A stretch of 64,000 nucleotides of DNA from Alitta virens. Lineage: Eukaryota > Annelida > Polychaeta > Phyllodocida > Nereididae. The position numbers and the translations under genes are program-made. The notes beneath the pieces are model-generated. The model worked only from the letters and a program-made list of their open reading frames with translations, searched no databases and was not told the origin of the DNA. The stretch is from positions 11,356,215 to 11,420,214 of the forward strand of contig OW028574.1 of NCBI GenBank assembly GCA_932294295.1, in the 5' to 3' direction. How positions within the stretch are numbered: position 1 is the first letter of the stretch; every line of letters starts with the position of its first letter. Shown here one piece after another: positions 63,101-64,000 of the stretch.

Positions 63101-63627
63101 AAGGTTGAGGTATGGTCTTATTGCTGTTTGATGTTTTTCTGGCTTATTTGACTAAAGTGATATGTGCTCTAGAAAATTATATATGTCCAAAATAAGCAAG
63201 TAAAAACCCTGCACAGATGTTATGATGTGTGCCAAACTATTCTTGCATGGTTTTAAATGAGTGATTTTGTGTGTAAAATGGTGGGGGTTGAAAATAAATT
63301 ACAAACTACTGTATTTGTTATTATTTGTTATATGTAATCATAATTTCTTTGGGTTTTTTTTTTTTTCAGTTGCAGTGAACCAACGTGGTATACAGTGTTT
63401 GTTGACAGAGTTAATTTGACGATGGCGAATGTCACGCAAGACGAAAAAGTTATTGTCTCGTTGTATTGGGCTGTTGCGACCCTTACGAGCACAGGCTATG
63501 GAGAAATCAATGCAGTGTCAGTCCCAGGGATGGTGCTCTCTTTATTGACTATGTTGATCGGTATCCTGCTCTTTGGTTACGCCGTAGCCCTCATGGCGGC
63601 AACATTGGCTAATGCTGACTCTGCTCG
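51045..63627 (+). CDS. CNGK: CNGK-type multi-repeat K+-selective cyclic-nucleotide-gated channel, 5' part (16 exons, runs off the window)
   Basis: Sixteen exons with matching phases give 893 codons plus 2 nt. Repeat 1 has S1 (about 31-54), S2 (about 68-89), S3, an Arg-containing S4 (HLNRSVRILKTV), S5, a pore with GYGD (258-261), S6, a C-linker and a CNBD with FGE (442-444) and RTA (453-455). After a basic linker, repeat 2 runs S1-S6 with GYGE (850-853). A second S1-S6 following a CNBD in one reading frame is the hallmark of CNGK channels, known in sea urchins as four repeats in one chain. GYG predicts K+ selectivity, unlike classical CNG pores. In sea urchin sperm, CNGK opens on cGMP and hyperpolarises the flagellum. 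A frame stop (51021-51023) precedes the chosen ATG. Repeats 3 and 4 would lie beyond the window. Confidence 0.88.
51422..51541. mobile_element. Hairpin MITE in CNGK intron 1
   Basis: Palindromic, shares GGGCGGGTATTATC and its complement GATAATACCCGCCC with 42878-43025, centre near TTGTTAACAAAATTGTTAAC. Confidence 0.85.
53080..53190. repeat. GATA/TTAGAT-rich microsatellite
   Basis: Imperfect ATTAGATAGATAGATA repeats in intron 1 of the CNGK-like gene. Confidence 0.8.
53251..53437 (-). mobile_element. LINE-like 3' end with a GAATCTGAATCTG tail, copy 2, in CNGK intron 1
   Basis: Minus-strand copy of the element at 17473-17662. Its tail has three GATTCA units (53251-53267). A GATA-rich stretch (53080-53190) lies just upstream on the plus strand. 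Confidence 0.75.
53963..54795 (+). CDS. CNGK: CNGK exons 2-3: repeat 1 S1 end to S5
   Basis: Exons are 53963-54288 and 54562-54795. They encode the end of S1, S2 (LVNFVDMVVMFFVAYVD), S3 (FIFDLLGLLPLELL), S4 (LNRSVRILKTVQIF) and S5 (VLKYTMVLVIVIQCACCIWF). The order and the DLL-LP motif in S3 are typical of CNG/HCN channels. Donors are GTATGT and GTTAGT. Confidence 0.9.
55006..55310. mobile_element. MITE, AGTGCAGTATAGCGG family, copy 2, in CNGK intron 3
   Basis: Forty-bp inverted ends with few mismatches (AGTGCAGTATAGCGGACCCA at the left, its near complement at 55291-55310). Contains TGACGTCA at 55093-55100. The left and right ends are far better preserved than in the 12-kb copy. Confidence 0.85.
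55460..59564 (+). CDS. CNGK: CNGK exons 4-5: repeat 1 pore and S6, filter split by an intron
   Basis: Exon 4 is 55460-55535 and ends TVTAAG-; exon 5 is 59387-59564 and begins -GYGDI. The codon for the first Gly of GYG is split 2+1 (GG/A) by a 3.85-kb intron, most of which is a DIRS retroelement. Exon 5 continues through S6 (MIVSFVTMMLGITVF). Splice sites GTAAGT and TTTTTCCAG are strong. Confidence 0.92.
56149..56454 (+). pseudogene. DIRS gag-like ORF remnant
   Basis: About 100 codons of a charged protein (DAPEKERKMDHVLRLL and a helical stretch) lie upstream of the pol part of the DIRS copy. Position and composition suggest the ORF1/gag product; no motif is diagnostic. A short ORF beginning MDSPRRNKS lies just before it (near 55947). 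Confidence 0.5.
56777..57600 (+). pseudogene. DIRS pol remnant: RT start fused to RNase H
   Basis: A segment with VGATLHHFWKCWETLG resembles the DIRS region just before RT. Within about 100 bp it passes into RNase H (YTDASEAGWGAHW, then HHINVLEMMAV, ATDNTTVLAYINHQGG and RHIPGRL). Catalytic Asp residues of RNase H are present. The RT palm is absent, so there has been an internal deletion, and the RNase H frame is shifted once near 57,220. Confidence 0.8.
57696..58940 (+). pseudogene. DIRS tyrosine recombinase, one internal stop
   Basis: One frame runs from 57696 to 58940 except for a TGA at 58551-58553. It contains the first catalytic Arg (SGARRSEMH), the HxxR box (SSHEIRAL), a Trp at the next site (GRWAS) and the nucleophile Tyr (FTSFYLRDV). 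This is the full R-H-R-W-Y pattern of the family. Such enzymes integrate the circular cDNA of DIRS elements without making target duplications. Confidence 0.85.
59838..60890 (+). CDS. CNGK: CNGK exons 6-10: repeat 1 C-linker and CNBD
   Basis: Exons are 59838-60008, 60135-60281, 60372-60434, 60558-60672 and 60793-60890. They encode the C-linker (KSVVSFYEYIWKER then LPHSFQAEI) and the nucleotide-binding beta roll, with the phosphate-binding cassette FGE-(x8)-RTA (F442 to A455) and its conserved Arg and Thr. A basic helix follows. CNBD1 looks structurally complete. Confidence 0.9.
61237..61446 (+). CDS. CNGK: CNGK exon 11: inter-repeat linker
   Basis: This is a 70-codon, phase-0 exon joining CNBD1 to repeat 2. 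It is basic at first (RKTSFVPPSRIRRYSF), with several Ser/Thr in an R-x-x-S context, then acidic and helical. No known domain is visible. Confidence 0.85.
61546..62467 (+). CDS. CNGK: CNGK exons 12-14: repeat 2 S1-S4
   Basis: Exons are 61546-61708, 61828-61944 and 62259-62467. S1 is around WKAFMILMAVSTAICF, S2 around LLDLCFLVHMLMLSYADF, S3 around NALSILPLEVFSLM and S4 around FLRLNRIVQFFL. S4 has only two Arg in the visible stretch, so repeat 2 has a weaker voltage-sensor charge pattern than repeat 1. Confidence 0.88.
62583..63627 (+). CDS. CNGK: CNGK exons 15-16: repeat 2 S5, GYG pore and S6
   Basis: Exon 15 (62583-62761) encodes a charged S4-S5 segment (YDDDFAKKLMRHLRKLEDD) and S5. Its acceptor AAAAAAG is poor in pyrimidines but is the only one that keeps frame. 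Exon 16 (63370-63627) encodes the pore with TLTSTGYGE and S6 (MVLSLLTMLIGILLFGY). Here the filter is inside one exon, unlike repeat 1. The donor at 63628 leads out towards exons beyond the window. Confidence 0.85.
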
Positions 63628-63689
63628 GTAAATGAAACTTCATTTATTTTAATCAAATATTTAAAATGGTCAGTTTTGTGTAAGCTTGG

Positions 63690-64000
63690 AATTCAAACGG
63701 GGGCAGCCCTGCTGCCCCCTTTGTATGCAACGGTCGTGGGAAGCAGTTGCGAACCCCACGTATCCGCTTTTACAACTAGGTCGGCGGCAAATTTGAAAAC
63801 GTATGTTAAGTCAATGAGCACGAAAACACCCTGTGTGTGTGACGCGATTCAGGCCAGAGAAATGACTCTACACACTTGCCGTTTCGTCAGCTGCAACGCA
63901 ACTTCTTTCTTCCGAGCTGTATAGTTTTTGGTAGCATTTCGTTGAGTGGAACTTGGTGCAAATCGCCGGTAAAAAGATGCATTTTTCACGCTGTACCTCT
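63690..64000. other. GC-richer insert-like stretch in a CNGK intron
   Basis: Starts near GGGGGCAGCCCTGCTGCCCC and is clearly richer in CpG and GC than the surrounding intron. It may be a mobile element cut by the window edge. No domain recognised. Confidence 0.35.

Overview
The window is animal (metazoan) nuclear DNA. It is AT-rich, and its genes are made of many short exons with GT/AG introns and matching phases. The rest is densely filled with tRNA-derived SINEs, MITEs, LINE tails and a DIRS-type retroelement. The gene content suggests an invertebrate deuterostome, most likely a sea urchin or other echinoderm. That assignment is inference: multi-repeat K+-selective CNGK channels are best known from sea urchin sperm but also occur in other animals.

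Layout. Positions 1-34,300 hold no protein gene I can support. This stretch is a repeat landscape: (i) an element-like segment at 5.1-9.8 kb with GGTTCT/AGAACC-rich ends, carrying a nested TA-flanked MITE, a small tandem repeat and an array of ten RFX X-box-like palindromes at about 170-bp spacing; (ii) a diverged direct duplication at 9.87-11.6 and 13.0-15.6 kb, separated by SINEs; (iii) a very large imperfect palindrome, arms 25.2-27.1 and 29.9-32.5 kb, with later insertions in the right arm; (iv) a hAT-type MITE with a perfect 8-bp target duplication, inserted in a SINE at 32.9-33.6 kb.

Gene 1 (34,340-49,305, + strand) is a complete TDRD9 (spindle-E family) gene of 35 coding exons, 1,505 codons, all splice phases consistent. 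It encodes an N-terminal region, a DEVH-box helicase core with intact motifs, the helicase-associated region, an extended Tudor domain and a C-terminal C2H2 finger. TDRD9 acts in the germline piRNA pathway.

Gene 2 (51,045-63,627 and beyond, + strand) is the 5' part of a multi-repeat cyclic-nucleotide-gated channel. Sixteen exons are visible (893 codons) and cover repeat 1 (S1-S6, C-linker, CNBD), a linker and repeat 2 through S6. Both pores carry the K+-channel GYG filter, so this is a CNGK-type (pseudotetrameric, K+-selective) channel rather than a classical CNG subunit. Its putative promoter has two palindromic CREs, a perfect NRF-1 palindrome and a CACGTG E-box. The intron that splits the first Gly codon of the repeat-1 filter carries a 3.6-kb RT-deleted DIRS retroelement.

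The two genes lie head to tail, about 1.7 kb apart. By family knowledge one works in germline transposon silencing and the other in sperm flagellar signalling. A functional link between them is only a hypothesis.
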